Part shown: one piece after another, positions 1 to 9,928 of the stretch
Numbering within the stretch: the stretch's first letter is position 1
Layout: every line of letters starts with the position of its first letter
Assembly: GCF_002873135.1 (NCBI RefSeq)
Contig: NZ_MCVI01000023.1
Coordinates: forward strand, 5,450-69,449
Source of the DNA: Shewanella sp. 10N.286.48.A6
Lineage (GTDB): Bacteria; Pseudomonadota; Gammaproteobacteria; Enterobacterales; Shewanellaceae
Length of the DNA stretch: 64,000 nt
Direction of reading: 5' to 3'
The notes under the pieces: generated by a model
What the model was told of the DNA's origin: nothing
What the model saw: the letters and a program-made list of their open reading frames with translations, nothing else
Databases searched by the model: none
Program-made: the position numbers and the translations under genes

Positions 1-663
1 TTCAAACACCTCTTTGAAATGTGCCATGGTGCCAGCACCGCCGGATGCTATTAATGGTACATCACATATGGCTCTGACGATGCTCAGTTGTGTAATGTCG
101 TAACCACCGCGCACACCATCTTGGTTCATTACATTTAAAACAATTTCACCACAGCCGCGTTTTTGGACTTCTTCAACCCAATCTTGGGTGTACCATTGGG
201 TGTCTTTAGTGGCGGCTTCATCACCAGTAAATTGCTTTACTTTATAGCTGTTTGAGTCGGCGTCATAAAATGAATCAATGCCAATCACAATACATTGACG
301 GCCAAACTCATCTTGAAGCCTTGATATCAAGCTAGGATCTGTAAGCGCTGGCGAGTTGATGGAGATTTTATCTGCGCCATAGGCCAGCATTTGCCGAGCT
401 TGCTCAATGGTTTTAATGCCGCCAGCGACGCAAAACGGAATATCAATTTGCGCAGCAACCCGGCTAACCCAGGATTTATCTATGACCCGTTCATGGGCAC
501 TGGCGGTAATATCGTAAAAGACTAATTCATCGGCGCCTTCTTGGGCGTAACGCGCAGCAAGGGGCTCAATATCACCGATAATTTCATGATTACGAAATTG
601 CACTCCTTTGACCACTTGGCCATCGCGCACATCAAGGCAAGGTACTAGGCGTTTGGCCAACAT
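1..663 (-). CDS. hisF: Imidazole glycerol phosphate synthase, cyclase subunit HisF (3' end outside window)
   Basis: HisF is the cyclase half of IGP synthase. It uses ammonia from HisH to turn PRFAR into imidazole glycerol phosphate and AICAR. Reading the minus strand from the ATG at 663 gives [20 protein letters not shown], the classic N-terminus, with the catalytic Asp in CLDVRDG; a second loop reads [12 protein letters not shown]. The gene leaves the window at base 1, so about 221 of the usual 255-260 residues are visible. A strong GAGGAGG ribosome site lies just before the start, inside the end of hisA, and the two genes overlap by 19 bases. hisI would be expected next, outside the window. 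Confidence 0.96.
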   Translation of the reverse strand, partial: MLAKRLVPCLDVRDGQVVKGVQFRNHEIIGDIEPLAARYAQEGADELVFYDITASAHERVIDKSWVSRVAAQIDIPFCVAGGIKTIEQARQMLAYGADKISINSPALTDPSLISRLQDEFGRQCIVIGIDSFYDADSNSYKVKQFTGDEAATKDTQWYTQDWVEEVQKRGCGEIVLNVMNQDGVRGGYDITQLSIVRAICDVPLIASGGAGTMAHFKEVFE

Positions 664-1382
664 GTTATTGCCTCCTCAACGGTAAAGTTTTGAATAAGTA
701 GTGCTTTACCTATGATAATACCATCGGCGTTACTGTCTCTTACGGCGGCAACATCATCAAGTGAGGCAATGCCACCTGATGCTTGCCAGTTGATGTCAGG
801 GTAGGTGGTTGCTAGCTCTTGATAAAGCTCATTGTTAGCACCTTGAAGGGTACCATCACGGCTAATATCAGTGACTAAAGCATGTTTAAGGCCAACGGTT
901 TTAAATTCACTGACTAAGGATTCAAGTGATTTCCCGCCACCGGTTTGCCAACCAGAGACTGCAACAATTTTTTCGCCTTGCTGGTTAATATTGACATCAA
1001 GTGCTAAACAAATGGCTTCGCTACCGTATTTTAGCAACCAGCTTTTAACTAATGCTGGTTCTTTAACTGCGAGAGAGCCAATAACGACTCGTTTAACTCC
1101 TAGCTCAAGCAGCTCTTTAACTTGCTGTTCGCTGCGAATACCGCCGCCAACTTGTATGTCGGTGCTCAGGCCCGCTACTAATTCACCAATGAGTGCTATT
1201 TGGCGTTTTTCAGGGTCTTTCGCACCAGTTAAATCAACAATGTGTAATAGCTTTGCGCCTTGGTCTTGATAAGATTGCAATTGCGCTAACGGGCTTAAAT
1301 TAAAAGTGGTTTGCTGGGCATAGTCACCTTGGTACAAACGCACTACTTGGCCATCAATTAAATCGATTGCTGGAATGATCAT
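645..1382 (-). CDS. hisA: HisA, ProFAR isomerase
   Basis: This 245-residue protein is a beta-alpha barrel isomerase that converts ProFAR to PRFAR, the fourth step of histidine synthesis. The N-terminus [14 protein letters not shown] carries the catalytic Asp of strand 1, and TDISRDGT near residue 170 carries the second catalytic Asp. Phosphate-binding glycine loops are visible in QVGGGIRS and ASGGIAS. Length matches the family. The start codon overlaps the hisH stop by four bases (ATGA), and the 3' end overlaps hisF by 19 bases, so the three genes are translationally coupled. Confidence 0.97.
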   Translation of the reverse strand: MIIPAIDLIDGQVVRLYQGDYAQQTTFNLSPLAQLQSYQDQGAKLLHIVDLTGAKDPEKRQIALIGELVAGLSTDIQVGGGIRSEQQVKELLELGVKRVVIGSLAVKEPALVKSWLLKYGSEAICLALDVNINQQGEKIVAVSGWQTGGGKSLESLVSEFKTVGLKHALVTDISRDGTLQGANNELYQELATTYPDINWQASGGIASLDDVAAVRDSNADGIIIGKALLIQNFTVEEAITCWPNA

Positions 1383-2017
1383 GCTGGTTTCCCCATATTT
1401 AGGAAATTTTGTAATATTTTGGCGCCGACATTGGCGCTTTTTTCTGGGTGAAACTGGACCCCAAAGAAATTGTCTTTGCCAATGGCGGCGCTAAACTTTT
1501 CACCGTATTCTGATGTCGCGATGGTGTATTTATTTATCGGTGCCTTAAAGCTATGGACAAAGTACACGTAACTGCCATCTTCTATCCCTTCAAATAGCGG
1601 ATGATCTGACACGCTTATTTGGTTCCAGCCCATATGAGGTAGTGGTAGTCCTTTACTATCAAGATGATCAATTTGTGTTGGGATTAAACCAAGGCAAGTA
1701 ATATCATTGTCACTGCGGCCTGCTTCTGAGCGGCCACCGTGTTCGATAGACTTGTCAGCCATCATTTGCATGCCAAGACAAACACCCATAACCGGTTGCT
1801 TGAGCTGTTTAATAACCTCAGTTAAATCACGATTATTGAGGGCATCCATAGCAGCGCCAGCTGTTCCTACGCCAGGCAGTACTACTCTGGTGGCAGCTTT
1901 GATAACCTCATGATCACGTGACACGATAACGTCGGCATTTAAGCGTTCAAAGGCAAAGCGCACCGAGCTTAAATTGGCGCAGCCAGTGTCTAAAATCACA
2001 GTAGTGTCAGTATTCAT
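1379..2017 (-). CDS. hisH: HisH, glutamine amidotransferase subunit of IGP synthase
   Basis: HisH hydrolyses glutamine and channels ammonia to HisF. The class I amidotransferase triad is visible: the nucleophile Cys in GVCLGMQMM (about residue 80) and the His-Glu pair in VQFHPEKS near the C-terminus. I use the ATG at 2017 because AGGAG sits five bases upstream; the GTG two codons earlier overlaps that ribosome site. The product is 212 residues, slightly longer than the E. coli protein but normal for the family. It lies 9 bases after hisB and overlaps hisA by four. Confidence 0.96.
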   Translation of the reverse strand: MNTDTTVILDTGCANLSSVRFAFERLNADVIVSRDHEVIKAATRVVLPGVGTAGAAMDALNNRDLTEVIKQLKQPVMGVCLGMQMMADKSIEHGGRSEAGRSDNDITCLGLIPTQIDHLDSKGLPLPHMGWNQISVSDHPLFEGIEDGSYVYFVHSFKAPINKYTIATSEYGEKFSAAIGKDNFFGVQFHPEKSANVGAKILQNFLNMGKPA

Positions 2018-2026
2018 ACTCACTCC

Positions 2027-3094
2027 TTACAGGACGCCTTTACTTGACGGCAAAATATCACCTTCGACTTTAACTGCTTGACGAAGGGTGCGGCCCAGCA
2101 CTTTAAATAAAGCTTCCACTTTGTGGTGATCATTGTCGCCCGTGGTGCTGATATGCAAGGTGCATCGAAGGCCATCAGCAAATGAGCGGAAGAAATGCGG
2201 TACCATTTCTGTGGCCATCTCACCGACCATTTCACGCTCAAAATCAGCATTGAATTTGATAAAAGGACGACCTGATATATCCATTAAACACTCACCACTG
2301 GCTTCATCCATAGGCAGACTGAAACCAAAACGGGCTATACCACGCTTATCACCTAATGCTTGGCGCAGTGCATCGCCAATGGCAAGGGCGGTGTCTTCTA
2401 CGCTGTGGTGATCATCAATTTCTAAATCGCCATCAACAGTGACGTCCATTTTGAAATTACCGTGGGTTTGTATTTGATCAAGCATGTGGTCAAAAAAGCC
2501 AATGCCGGTGTTGATAACGCCTTTACTGGTGTCATCTAGGTTCACATTGACTCTAATGTCAGTTTCTTTGGTGGTTCTAACCACTTCTGATGTGCGGCCT
2601 TTATTGAGCAGTGCATCGGTAATAGCTAACCAATCTAAGCCATCGCGCTGATATTGAAAGCTGGCAATACCCATGGCATTAGCCAGTTCAATATCTGTGT
2701 GGCGATCGCCAATAACAGCAGAGGTCGTAAAGTCCACTTTACCTTGGGTTAAGTAATCTTTGACTAAGCCAAGCTTGGGTTTACGACAACTGCAATTGTC
2801 AGCATCAAAATGAGGACAGATAACCACATCATCAAATATCACCCCTTGGCTCGAAAAAATGTCCATCATCATGTTATGTGGTGCATCAAAATCAGCTTGT
2901 GGAAATGAGTCTGTGCCTAAACCATCTTGATTAGACACCATGACTAAGCGATAGCCCGCTTTTTGTAGCTTAAGCAGAGAAGGGATAACCTGTGGCTCAA
3001 ACACCAATTTGTCTAAACGATCGAGCTGTTTATCTACTGCTGGTTCTTCAACTAAAGTACCGTCTCGGTCGATAAAGAGTATTTTCTGTTTCAT
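2027..3094 (-). CDS. hisB: HisB, bifunctional histidinol-phosphatase / IGP dehydratase
   Basis: This is a fused enzyme covering two steps of histidine synthesis. The N-terminal HAD-type phosphatase starts with [12 protein letters not shown] (DxD nucleophile) and has a cysteine-rich zinc loop, [14 protein letters not shown]. The C-terminal dehydratase begins near residue 165 and shows the metal-binding [14 protein letters not shown] and [12 protein letters not shown] motifs. The ATG at 3094 is chosen because GGAAG lies five bases upstream and the protein then begins [11 protein letters not shown]; a longer reading frame upstream has no ribosome site. The 126-base gap to hisC is unusual in this otherwise tight operon. 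Confidence 0.96.
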   Translation of the reverse strand: MKQKILFIDRDGTLVEEPAVDKQLDRLDKLVFEPQVIPSLLKLQKAGYRLVMVSNQDGLGTDSFPQADFDAPHNMMMDIFSSQGVIFDDVVICPHFDADNCSCRKPKLGLVKDYLTQGKVDFTTSAVIGDRHTDIELANAMGIASFQYQRDGLDWLAITDALLNKGRTSEVVRTTKETDIRVNVNLDDTSKGVINTGIGFFDHMLDQIQTHGNFKMDVTVDGDLEIDDHHSVEDTALAIGDALRQALGDKRGIARFGFSLPMDEASGECLMDISGRPFIKFNADFEREMVGEMATEMVPHFFRSFADGLRCTLHISTTGDNDHHKVEALFKVLGRTLRQAVKVEGDILPSSKGVL

Positions 3095-3220
3095 CTTACT
3101 TCCTTCAATTTTTATCATTCTGTTTCGCAGGACATTAACGTCTTAATTTAATGCGTTATGAGTAGCTATTTATCCAGCGATTATATTTTTAATAGGGGTT
3201 GAGCGTTTTTTGTATTTAGT
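3095..3220 (-). promoter_or_regulatory. hisC-hisB spacer with a possible internal promoter
   Basis: The only sizeable gap in the his operon holds a TATAAT hexamer on the minus strand at 3180-3185, about 85 bases upstream of the hisB start. No convincing -35 is seen. Enterobacteria have an internal his promoter ahead of hisB, so the position fits, but this is inference. Confidence 0.3.
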
Positions 3221-4288
3221 TTAAGAGTGAGTTTTTAGCGTTCTGAACATAGTGATTAATCTATCGGTATCGGCTGGTGAGCTAAAACTAAAACGAATAC
3301 GCGAAGCAAGTCTGTTGTCTTTGTAGGCTCTTGCGACAATGCCCGCTTGTTTTAGTGCGACGGCGACCCGTTCTACATCCTCAAATTCCGCTAAGATGAA
3401 ATTGCCATTGGCAGGTAATACCTTGGCGCCAAACTCAGTTAAGGTTGCGGATAATCTATTACCTTGCACTTTTAGTGCTTCAACCTGTTGTTGCATCAGC
3501 GAGATACCATTTGCGGATAAGGCTTTTTCTGCCACTTGTTGAACAGGTAAAGGCACTGGATAGGGCGCGATGACTCGCATGATTAAATCAATGATGTCGG
3601 TATTTGCCATTAAGAACCCACAACGTGCGCCAGCCAGTGCAAAGGCTTTTGATAATGTTCTTAACACCACTAAATTAGGGTACTTAGGGAGCAGGTCTGC
3701 AACAGAATATTGGGCCGAGAACTCAATATAGGCTTCATCAATAACGACAATAGCATTAGGCATAGCAGCAATAGCGGCTTCAATAGTGTCTTTATCCATG
3801 ATGGTGCCAGTGGGGTTATTCGGATTACAAATAAACACCAGCTTGGCATTCTCGACTTGCTGGGCAAAAGCATCAGGTAACTGATAATCTTTAGTCAGCG
3901 ATAAACTGGTGATGCCAATATTGAATGTTTTAGCACTGATGGCATACATGCCATAAGTGGGGCCAAAGCACGCAATACTATCAACCGCAGGAACACAAAA
4001 TGCTCTTATTAATAATTCGATAGCTTCATCAGCCCCGCGGCAAGTGACAATTTTATCTGCGCTCACTTTTGAGTATTCAGCATAAGCATTAATCAAACTT
4101 GCTGGCTGGCATTCAGGGTAACGGTTGAGCTTATCAAGTTCATTATTGTTAAATGGCGACTCGTTAGCGTTTATCCATACATCACCTTGACCACCAATAC
4201 GCCTTGCACTTTCGTAAGGCGTTAACTCAAGCAGTTCTGGTCGTGCAAGTCTGGCTGCTATTGGCGTATTCATCGAATCAGTCATCAT
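3221..4288 (-). CDS. hisC: HisC, histidinol-phosphate aminotransferase
   Basis: A 355-residue fold-type I PLP enzyme that transaminates imidazole acetol phosphate to histidinol phosphate. The PLP-lysine motif TLSKAFALAGARCG, the NPNNPTG loop and the IDEAYIEF segment are all present, and the C-terminus RIRFSFSSPADTDRL is typical. The start at 4288 has GAGATTAGG just upstream; a second ATG follows immediately, so the exact start could be 4285. It lies 23 bases after hisD. Gene order hisG-D-C-B is the usual gammaproteobacterial order. Confidence 0.95.
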   Translation of the reverse strand: MMTDSMNTPIAARLARPELLELTPYESARRIGGQGDVWINANESPFNNNELDKLNRYPECQPASLINAYAEYSKVSADKIVTCRGADEAIELLIRAFCVPAVDSIACFGPTYGMYAISAKTFNIGITSLSLTKDYQLPDAFAQQVENAKLVFICNPNNPTGTIMDKDTIEAAIAAMPNAIVVIDEAYIEFSAQYSVADLLPKYPNLVVLRTLSKAFALAGARCGFLMANTDIIDLIMRVIAPYPVPLPVQQVAEKALSANGISLMQQQVEALKVQGNRLSATLTEFGAKVLPANGNFILAEFEDVERVAVALKQAGIVARAYKDNRLASRIRFSFSSPADTDRLITMFRTLKTHS

Positions 4289-4311
4289 CCTAATCTCACT
4301 TCACTTTTATT

Positions 4312-5619
4312 TCACAGGCTGTTTAAACGTATGGCAACGGCTTGCTTATGGGCATCGAGTAATTCATTTTCAGCCAATACCATCACTGTCTCACCCAAGC
4401 TTTGTAATCCTTGGGCGCTCAGTTCTTGTACGGTAAAGCGGCGGCTAAAATCTGCAAGGGATAAGCTTGATACAGAGCGGCTATAACCGTATGTCGGCAG
4501 TACATGGTTAGTGCCGCTAGCATAATCACCAACAGATTCAGGGGTATAAGCACCCAGAAACACGCTACCTGCGCCGCGAACTTGTTTTAGAACTGCACGT
4601 GGGTTGTTGGTTTGAATGATTAAATGCTCCGGCCCATATAAATTAGACACTAAAGCCGCTTGCTCAATATCATTCACAATAATACTGCGACTACAGCTCA
4701 GTGCTTGAGCTGCTATATCACTGCGCGATAAGGTCTTTAATTGAGACTCAAGCGCCATATTAACTTTTTCAGCTAACGCCATAGACTCAGTAACTAACAT
4801 AACTTGTGAATCAGGGCCGTGTTCAGCTTGTGATAATAAATCTGCCGCAACAAACGCAGGCTCAGCGTCTTTGTCGGCAATCACTAATACCTCTGATGGA
4901 CCTGCTGGCATATCAATAGATACACTGCAGCGACCATCTTGGGATACTAAACGTTTTGCTTCAGTCACAAAGCGATTACCAGGGCCGAAGATTTTGTCTA
5001 CTTGAGGAATACTTTCAGTGCCAAAGGCGAGGGCGGCAATTGCTTGTGCGCCGCCAACTTGATAAATCTCAGTGATGCCGCATACTTTTGCTGCGTAAAC
5101 AATGGCATCATTAATTGGTGGCGGGCTAACTAAAACCCGTTGTTGGCATCCAGCAATTTTTGCCGGCAGCGCTAGCATCATTACAGTGGAAATCAACGGC
5201 GCACTGCCGCCTGGAATATACAAACCCACATTTTCAATCGCTTCAGAGCGAAGCTCGCAGCGGATCCCTGGCTGAGTTTCAACATCAATAGGGCTAAAGG
5301 TTTGTGCCTGATGAAAGCGTTCAATATTTTCTGAGGCCACGGCAATGGCTTGCTTCACCTCATCAGATACGCGGGCGCAGGCGGCATTAACTTGCTGCTC
5401 AGTTAACCCTAAGGTGTCGACTTCAACGCCATCAAACTTTTGATTAAAGAGCGTTAACGCTTGATCGCCGTCTTTAACCACAGCATTAATTATGTCGCGC
5501 ACGGTTTGCTCAACACTATAATCACCAATTAATGGCGAGCGAGCTAAGGCTTGTTGCTGCGCCTTAGCATCAAGCTTGGTCCATTGAAGAATTTGCATTT
5601 GCTGCTTCACATTTGCCAT
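4312..5619 (-). CDS. hisD: HisD, histidinol dehydrogenase
   Basis: A 435-residue zinc- and NAD-dependent dehydrogenase that oxidises histidinol to histidine in two steps, ending the pathway. Visible family motifs include IFGPGNRFVTEAKR, DMPAGPSEVLVIAD, the DLLSQAEHGPDSQV zinc/substrate region, YGPEHLI and GDYASGTNHVLPT. Length is normal. Its start is five bases after hisG. The ribosome site before 5619 is weak, and a Met at 5598 is an alternative, but the N-terminal residues between them do not decide the matter. Confidence 0.95.
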   Translation of the reverse strand: MANVKQQMQILQWTKLDAKAQQQALARSPLIGDYSVEQTVRDIINAVVKDGDQALTLFNQKFDGVEVDTLGLTEQQVNAACARVSDEVKQAIAVASENIERFHQAQTFSPIDVETQPGIRCELRSEAIENVGLYIPGGSAPLISTVMMLALPAKIAGCQQRVLVSPPPINDAIVYAAKVCGITEIYQVGGAQAIAALAFGTESIPQVDKIFGPGNRFVTEAKRLVSQDGRCSVSIDMPAGPSEVLVIADKDAEPAFVAADLLSQAEHGPDSQVMLVTESMALAEKVNMALESQLKTLSRSDIAAQALSCSRSIIVNDIEQAALVSNLYGPEHLIIQTNNPRAVLKQVRGAGSVFLGAYTPESVGDYASGTNHVLPTYGYSRSVSSLSLADFSRRFTVQELSAQGLQSLGETVMVLAENELLDAHKQAVAIRLNSL

Positions 5620-5624
5620 AAAGG

Positions 5625-6524
5625 CTACCCCGCCATTTTTTCAATTGGCATAACTAGAATTGAACTTGCCCCTAAGGCGGTTAATTCTTCCATCGTGTCC
5701 CAGAATAAATCTTCAGTGCTGACAGCGTGAACAGCAACTCGATTGCTATCATCGTTTAATGGCAGCACAGTTGGGTTTTCAGCGCCCGGTAATAAAGCCA
5801 CAATTTGATCTAATGTTTCAGTTGGCGCGTGTAGCAGGATATATTTACTTTCGCGAGCGCGAACCACACCATTCATGCGTGATAATATTTTATCGATAAG
5901 TGCTTGTTTAGCAGGCACTTGCTCTTGTGCTGATTGGATAATACAAGCCATTGAACGGTAGATAACGTCAGTTTCGTATAAGCCGTTGGCTTCAAGGGTG
6001 GCACCAGTTGAAACCAAGTCACAGATCCCGTCAGAAAGGCCTGCACGTGGTGCGACTTCAACTGAACCTTTAAGCATACAGTCACTGTAATTAATGCCTT
6101 TTTCTTGCATATAACGACGTAGCAGGTTGGGATAAGAAGTGGCAATACGTAAACCTTCTAAAGAAGTGGCATCTTGGTAGCTAAATTCATTAGGCACCGC
6201 CAGTGATAAACGACAAGCACCAAAATCAAGTTCGCGTAATTTAACGCAATCTGATGGTTTACCCAGTGATTGACGCTCTATTTGTTCTTCTTCTAGAACA
6301 TTCTCGCCAATAATCCCTAAATCAACCACACCATCCATAACTAGACCCGGAATATCATCATCACGTACCCGCAATAAATCGATTGGCATGTTGTCAGCGT
6401 GCACAATCAAGCGCTGCTCATTAACATTGAATTTAACGCCACAGCTTTTTAATAGCTTTTGAGACTCTTTTGAAAGTCGGCCAGATTTTTGGATTGCGAT
6501 ACGTAGTCTGTTATTTTCGCTCAT
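5625..6524 (-). CDS. hisG: HisG, ATP phosphoribosyltransferase (long form)
   Basis: HisG makes phosphoribosyl-ATP, the committed and feedback-inhibited step of histidine synthesis. At 299 residues it is the long form, with the catalytic part ending near residue 220 and a C-terminal regulatory ACT-like domain (roughly 225-299, DQIVALLPG to [11 protein letters not shown]) expected to bind histidine. The start [13 protein letters not shown] and the phosphate loop [14 protein letters not shown] are characteristic. AGAGG precedes the ATG. It is the first structural gene after the leader and attenuator at 6579-6713. Confidence 0.96.
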   Translation of the reverse strand: MSENNRLRIAIQKSGRLSKESQKLLKSCGVKFNVNEQRLIVHADNMPIDLLRVRDDDIPGLVMDGVVDLGIIGENVLEEEQIERQSLGKPSDCVKLRELDFGACRLSLAVPNEFSYQDATSLEGLRIATSYPNLLRRYMQEKGINYSDCMLKGSVEVAPRAGLSDGICDLVSTGATLEANGLYETDVIYRSMACIIQSAQEQVPAKQALIDKILSRMNGVVRARESKYILLHAPTETLDQIVALLPGAENPTVLPLNDDSNRVAVHAVSTEDLFWDTMEELTALGASSILVMPIEKMAG

Positions 6525-6578
6525 AATGAAGCCTCTAATAAAATTGATATAAAAAACAAATATTTAAAACCTAAAACT

Positions 6579-6606
6579 AAAAAACCCCTGAAATTTCTTT
6601 CAGGGG
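6579..6606 (-). terminator. his operon attenuator terminator
   Basis: On the minus strand CCCCTGAAA (arm at 6598-6606) pairs with TTTCAGGGG (arm at 6585-6593) around a four-base loop, followed by six U. It lies between the leader peptide and hisG. The preceding stretch 6610-6665 contains CCTTCGG/CCGAAGG and CCTTCAGG segments that could form the alternative pause and antiterminator structures. Confidence 0.88.
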
Positions 6607-6665
6607 TTTGGGTATTTTGTCCACCGCCTGAAGGAAATAGTCCTTCGGCAGTTAGCATCCGAAGG

Positions 6666-6713
6666 CTACCGCATATGGTGATGATGATGATTTGTATTGA
6701 TTCGGATGAACAT
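6666..6713 (-). CDS. hisL: HisL, his operon leader peptide
   Basis: Minus-strand reading from the ATG at 6713 gives the 15-residue peptide MFIRINTNHHHHHMR, ending in TAG at 6666. An AAAGAGAA ribosome site lies just upstream. Five consecutive His codons followed closely by a stop and a terminator hairpin are the hallmark of ribosome-mediated his attenuation. When charged His-tRNA is scarce the ribosome should stall here, the terminator at 6579-6606 should not form, and hisGDCBHAF should be transcribed. The peptide is regulatory only. Confidence 0.93.
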   Translation of the reverse strand: MFIRINTNHHHHHMR

Positions 6714-7109
6714 AATAAATTCTCTTTAAATTAACGTATGTAATTTTTTTACAACCTATTTTGCGACAGACTGTAATTTGTGTACAAACACGTTAACCGC
6801 TTTTAAGTTTGTTTGCAATACAGAATAAACACATATTTTGTATTTTTTTGAAATAAAAAATATATCTTATATCAGGCTGATGATTACATGGTTTTTAGGC
6901 GTTTATTTGTCCAGTTTGTATATACAAGTTAATGATAAACATTAGTTTATGTAAAGTTAAGGGTTTTATCGATATTTAAAAAGGGCTGTAAAATAGTGAG
7001 CCTAGATTACTGTTCGAATAGCAACTTTAAATTGATAAATTGATAGGCAAAGATTGTTACCCAAGCGATTAAAATAGATAATAAGCCACATATAAGTTGC
7101 TTACTATCA
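6714..7109. other. Intergenic region between hisL and yoaA
   Basis: About 396 bases without a gene. The left part must hold the his promoter, directed to the left; several AT-rich -10-like hexamers exist but I cannot choose one. The right part should hold the yoaA promoter. No RNA gene, strong palindrome or terminator is seen. Confidence 0.6.
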
Positions 7110-9053
7110 ATGCTGAAAGAGTCAAATGTGACTACTCGATTACAAAAAGAAGTACAACTGGCTTTTTCGCCAACTGGCGCATTAGCGAGAGGGATCCATT
7201 CCTATCGCCCAAGACAAAGCCAATACGATATGGCGCTGGCGGTGAGCGATGCTATAGATCAAAAGCATAATGTGATCCTTGAGGCTGGTACTGGGGTGGG
7301 TAAAACATACGCCTATCTGATCCCGGCGTTATTAAGTGGCAAACAAATTATCATCAGCACTGGCAGTAAAAACCTTCAAGAGCAGTTATTTTTTAAAGAC
7401 TTACCTTTATTACTGAAGATGTTTTCAGTAGCGCCCAAAACCGCCTTATTAAAAGGCCGTAGTAATTACTTATGCCAATTAAAATTGGACAAAAACTTAC
7501 AACATATTAGCCAGATGCCACCGAAAGTGGTTGATGAACTCATTAAAATTAATCAATGGGCCAGTGTGACCAAAGATGGTGATATTGGTAACTTGACCGC
7601 TGTGGCTGAAAACTCAGCCACCATTGCCACAGTAACCAGCACCAAAGAAACTTGTACCGGTAAACGTTGCAGTTTTTATGATGATTGTTTCAATCGTAAA
7701 GCCAAAATAAAAGCACAAGATGCCAAAGTTGTGGTGGTGAATCATCACTTGTTTTTTGCCGATCGTTTATTAAAAGACACTGGCTTTGCCGAGTTATTGC
7801 CCGATGCTGATGTGGTCGTTTTTGATGAGGCACATTTGGTGCCTGATGTTTGTATTAATTATTTCGGCCAACAAATTCCAACCAGAGAGCTAGACAGATT
7901 ACTTCATCGTATCATTGAGGTCTATCGCAACGAGCTGCGCGATACCATTCAGCTTGAGCAATTAAGTCAACGTTGTTTAATCAAATTGGCTTCGTGGCAA
8001 AATGATTTGATTGATGCTGATGTTTCTGACTGGCGACAGGTTATTTCCAATAAATCACTTGCGAGTTCATCTTGGGAATTGTTGAAAGAATTCAATTTAT
8101 TAACACAGGTTATTACCGAACACGTCGGACGAAGTGAATCTTTAGATGACATTGTAGTGAAGTTATCGACACTGGTGGCTAATCTTTATAGTTACTTTGA
8201 ATGCAATGACAGTAATGCAGCTTATAGTGTTGAGCCCAGCGGGCAGCATACTATGCTACGGATCTCGCCGATTAATATTGCTAAACAATGTCAGCAATTA
8301 TTTGATAAGCAAACCCAGTGGATCTTTACCTCGGCGACCTTGCAGGTTAATCGCCAGTTAACGCATTTTGCCGATGAAATGGGTTTATCGAAAGCCAAGC
8401 AAATGATTTTAGATAGCCCATTTGATTACCCCAATCAAGCCATGTTTTGCGTGCCGCGCCATTTAGCGAAATCAGGCCAGTCTGCAGCTAATGTTAATCA
8501 GCTGGTGGATGTTTGTATTCAAGCCATTAATGCGGCCCAAGGGCGAACGTTTATTTTATTTACCAGTCACCAGATGTTGCAGCAAGTGGCTATCGCATTA
8601 CAAAGGCGAGTGCAATACCCCTTGTTAGTGCAAGGCTCGGCCAGTAAACAAAGTCTGTTAAACAAGTTCAGGCAACTCGGTAATGGGGTATTACTTGGCA
8701 CCAGCAGTTTTTGGGAAGGTGTCGATGTAAGAGGGCGGCTACTTAGCTGTGTGATTATTGATAAGCTGCCGTTTGTTTCACCTGATGATACCTTGTACCG
8801 CGCCCGTGCAGCTAATGCTGAACGCAGTAATAAAGATCCCTTTGCCAGTATATCTTTGCCCCAAGCGGTGATCAGTTTAAAGCAGGGCGTAGGACGGTTA
8901 ATTCGAGATGAGAAAGATCGCGGGGTGTTAATATTGTGCGACAATCGCATCGTAAACAAAGCTTATGGTGAAGCTTTTATTAACTCGTTACCGCCAATGC
9001 ATCGCACCCGAGATTTAGATAAAGCGTTAAGCTTTTTAAAAAGCATCCCATAA
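7110..9053 (+). CDS. yoaA: ATP-dependent helicase YoaA (DinG/XPD family)
   Basis: A 647-residue superfamily 2 iron-sulfur helicase. Walker A is AGTGVGKT at 59-66 and the DEAH box is at 239-242. Four cysteines between them (C122, C182, C187, C193) match the 4Fe-4S cluster ligands of XPD/DinG helicases. C-terminal motifs include TSATLQ, TSSFWEGVDVRG and QGVGRLIRDEKDRGV. YoaA in E. coli works with the HolC clamp-loader subunit in repair of stalled forks; that role is family knowledge. The start may be a few codons further in. As in E. coli, tsaB follows. Confidence 0.93.
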   Translation: MLKESNVTTRLQKEVQLAFSPTGALARGIHSYRPRQSQYDMALAVSDAIDQKHNVILEAGTGVGKTYAYLIPALLSGKQIIISTGSKNLQEQLFFKDLPLLLKMFSVAPKTALLKGRSNYLCQLKLDKNLQHISQMPPKVVDELIKINQWASVTKDGDIGNLTAVAENSATIATVTSTKETCTGKRCSFYDDCFNRKAKIKAQDAKVVVVNHHLFFADRLLKDTGFAELLPDADVVVFDEAHLVPDVCINYFGQQIPTRELDRLLHRIIEVYRNELRDTIQLEQLSQRCLIKLASWQNDLIDADVSDWRQVISNKSLASSSWELLKEFNLLTQVITEHVGRSESLDDIVVKLSTLVANLYSYFECNDSNAAYSVEPSGQHTMLRISPINIAKQCQQLFDKQTQWIFTSATLQVNRQLTHFADEMGLSKAKQMILDSPFDYPNQAMFCVPRHLAKSGQSAANVNQLVDVCIQAINAAQGRTFILFTSHQMLQQVAIALQRRVQYPLLVQGSASKQSLLNKFRQLGNGVLLGTSSFWEGVDVRGRLLSCVIIDKLPFVSPDDTLYRARAANAERSNKDPFASISLPQAVISLKQGVGRLIRDEKDRGVLILCDNRIVNKAYGEAFINSLPPMHRTRDLDKALSFLKSIP

Positions 9054-9071
9054 GTTATTATACTGCAGTTG

Positions 9072-9135
9072 ATGATTTAGCTGACTCAGTGCCGATACAA
9101 TGCCTTGCAGGCTTTAGGTTATTTAGCTAAATCAC
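9072..9135. repeat. Inverted repeat between yoaA and tsaB
   Basis: TGATTTAGCT at 9073-9082 is exactly complementary to AGCTAAATCA at 9125-9134, with 42 bases between. There is no U-tract after it, so it is not a clear terminator. Function unknown. Confidence 0.4.
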
Positions 9136-9200
9136 CATACTCAGCATTAGTTAGCCCAGCATTTTTTCCATAGTTAATGGTAAGGTAAACACGTTTTTAC

Positions 9201-9908
9201 ATGACTCAACTTCATACAGATTTAACGATTCTCGCATTAGATACTTGCACTGAATCTTGTTCAGCGGCTTTGTTACATGACAACAAACAGTATAATCGCG
9301 TGTTTGATGCACCAAGAGAGCATAGCCAACGTATATTACCTATGGTTGATGAGGTGCTAACCGAAGCCGGCATTAAAATTTCAAATGTAAATTTAATAGC
9401 CTATGGTCGTGGACCTGGCAGCTTTACCGGTATTCGTATTTGTACCAGTATGACTCAAGGCCTCGCGCTTGGTCATGATATTCCCGTGATTGGAGTATCA
9501 ACCTTGGCTGCAATGGCGCAAATGGCCATCGAAACCGAACAAGCTGAACAGATATTTTGTGCCATTGATGCCCGTATGAGTGAAATTTATTGGGGACAAT
9601 TTATTAATGTCGACGGCATTGCAACGCTAGTGGGGGCTGAGCATGTTTCTAGCCCTGATTCAGTTGACGTTATTTTAGATAAGCAAAAGCCAATGCATAT
9701 TTGTGGCACTGGTTTTGTAGCCTATCCAGATTTATTAAATGATGTAGCGAAAAAACAGGCGACCCAGATAACATTACCCGACGCATCAGCTATGATTAAG
9801 TTAGCTATAAAAGCTCATGAGCAAGGACTTGCGACCTCAGTGGATGAACTTGCACCTGTGTATTTACGTGACAAAGTCACCTGGAAAAAATTACCTGGTC
9901 GTGAATAA
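9201..9908 (+). CDS. tsaB: tRNA threonylcarbamoyladenosine synthesis protein TsaB
   Basis: TsaB (YeaZ) is the non-catalytic partner of TsaD in the TsaB-TsaD-TsaE complex that installs t6A at position 37 of ANN-decoding tRNAs. The 235-residue protein has the ASKHA-type N-terminus LTILALDTCTESCSAAL, the family motif GRGPGSFTGIRI near residue 70, and DARMSEIYWGQF near 125. The C-terminus PVYLRDKVTWKK is typical. The gene follows yoaA by about 150 bases, as in E. coli. It is essential in many bacteria. Confidence 0.95.
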   Translation: MTQLHTDLTILALDTCTESCSAALLHDNKQYNRVFDAPREHSQRILPMVDEVLTEAGIKISNVNLIAYGRGPGSFTGIRICTSMTQGLALGHDIPVIGVSTLAAMAQMAIETEQAEQIFCAIDARMSEIYWGQFINVDGIATLVGAEHVSSPDSVDVILDKQKPMHICGTGFVAYPDLLNDVAKKQATQITLPDASAMIKLAIKAHEQGLATSVDELAPVYLRDKVTWKKLPGRE

Positions 9909-9928
9909 ATAACACCATGAGTTTACAG

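Noticed and set aside
871..1269. Long plus-strand frame opposite hisA
   Set aside because: Antisense to a clear gene; Ser/Thr/Pro-rich shadow sequence.
2020..2250. Minus-strand frame overlapping the end of hisB, suggesting a frameshift
   Set aside because: The main hisB frame is intact through the dehydratase motifs; this is a shadow.
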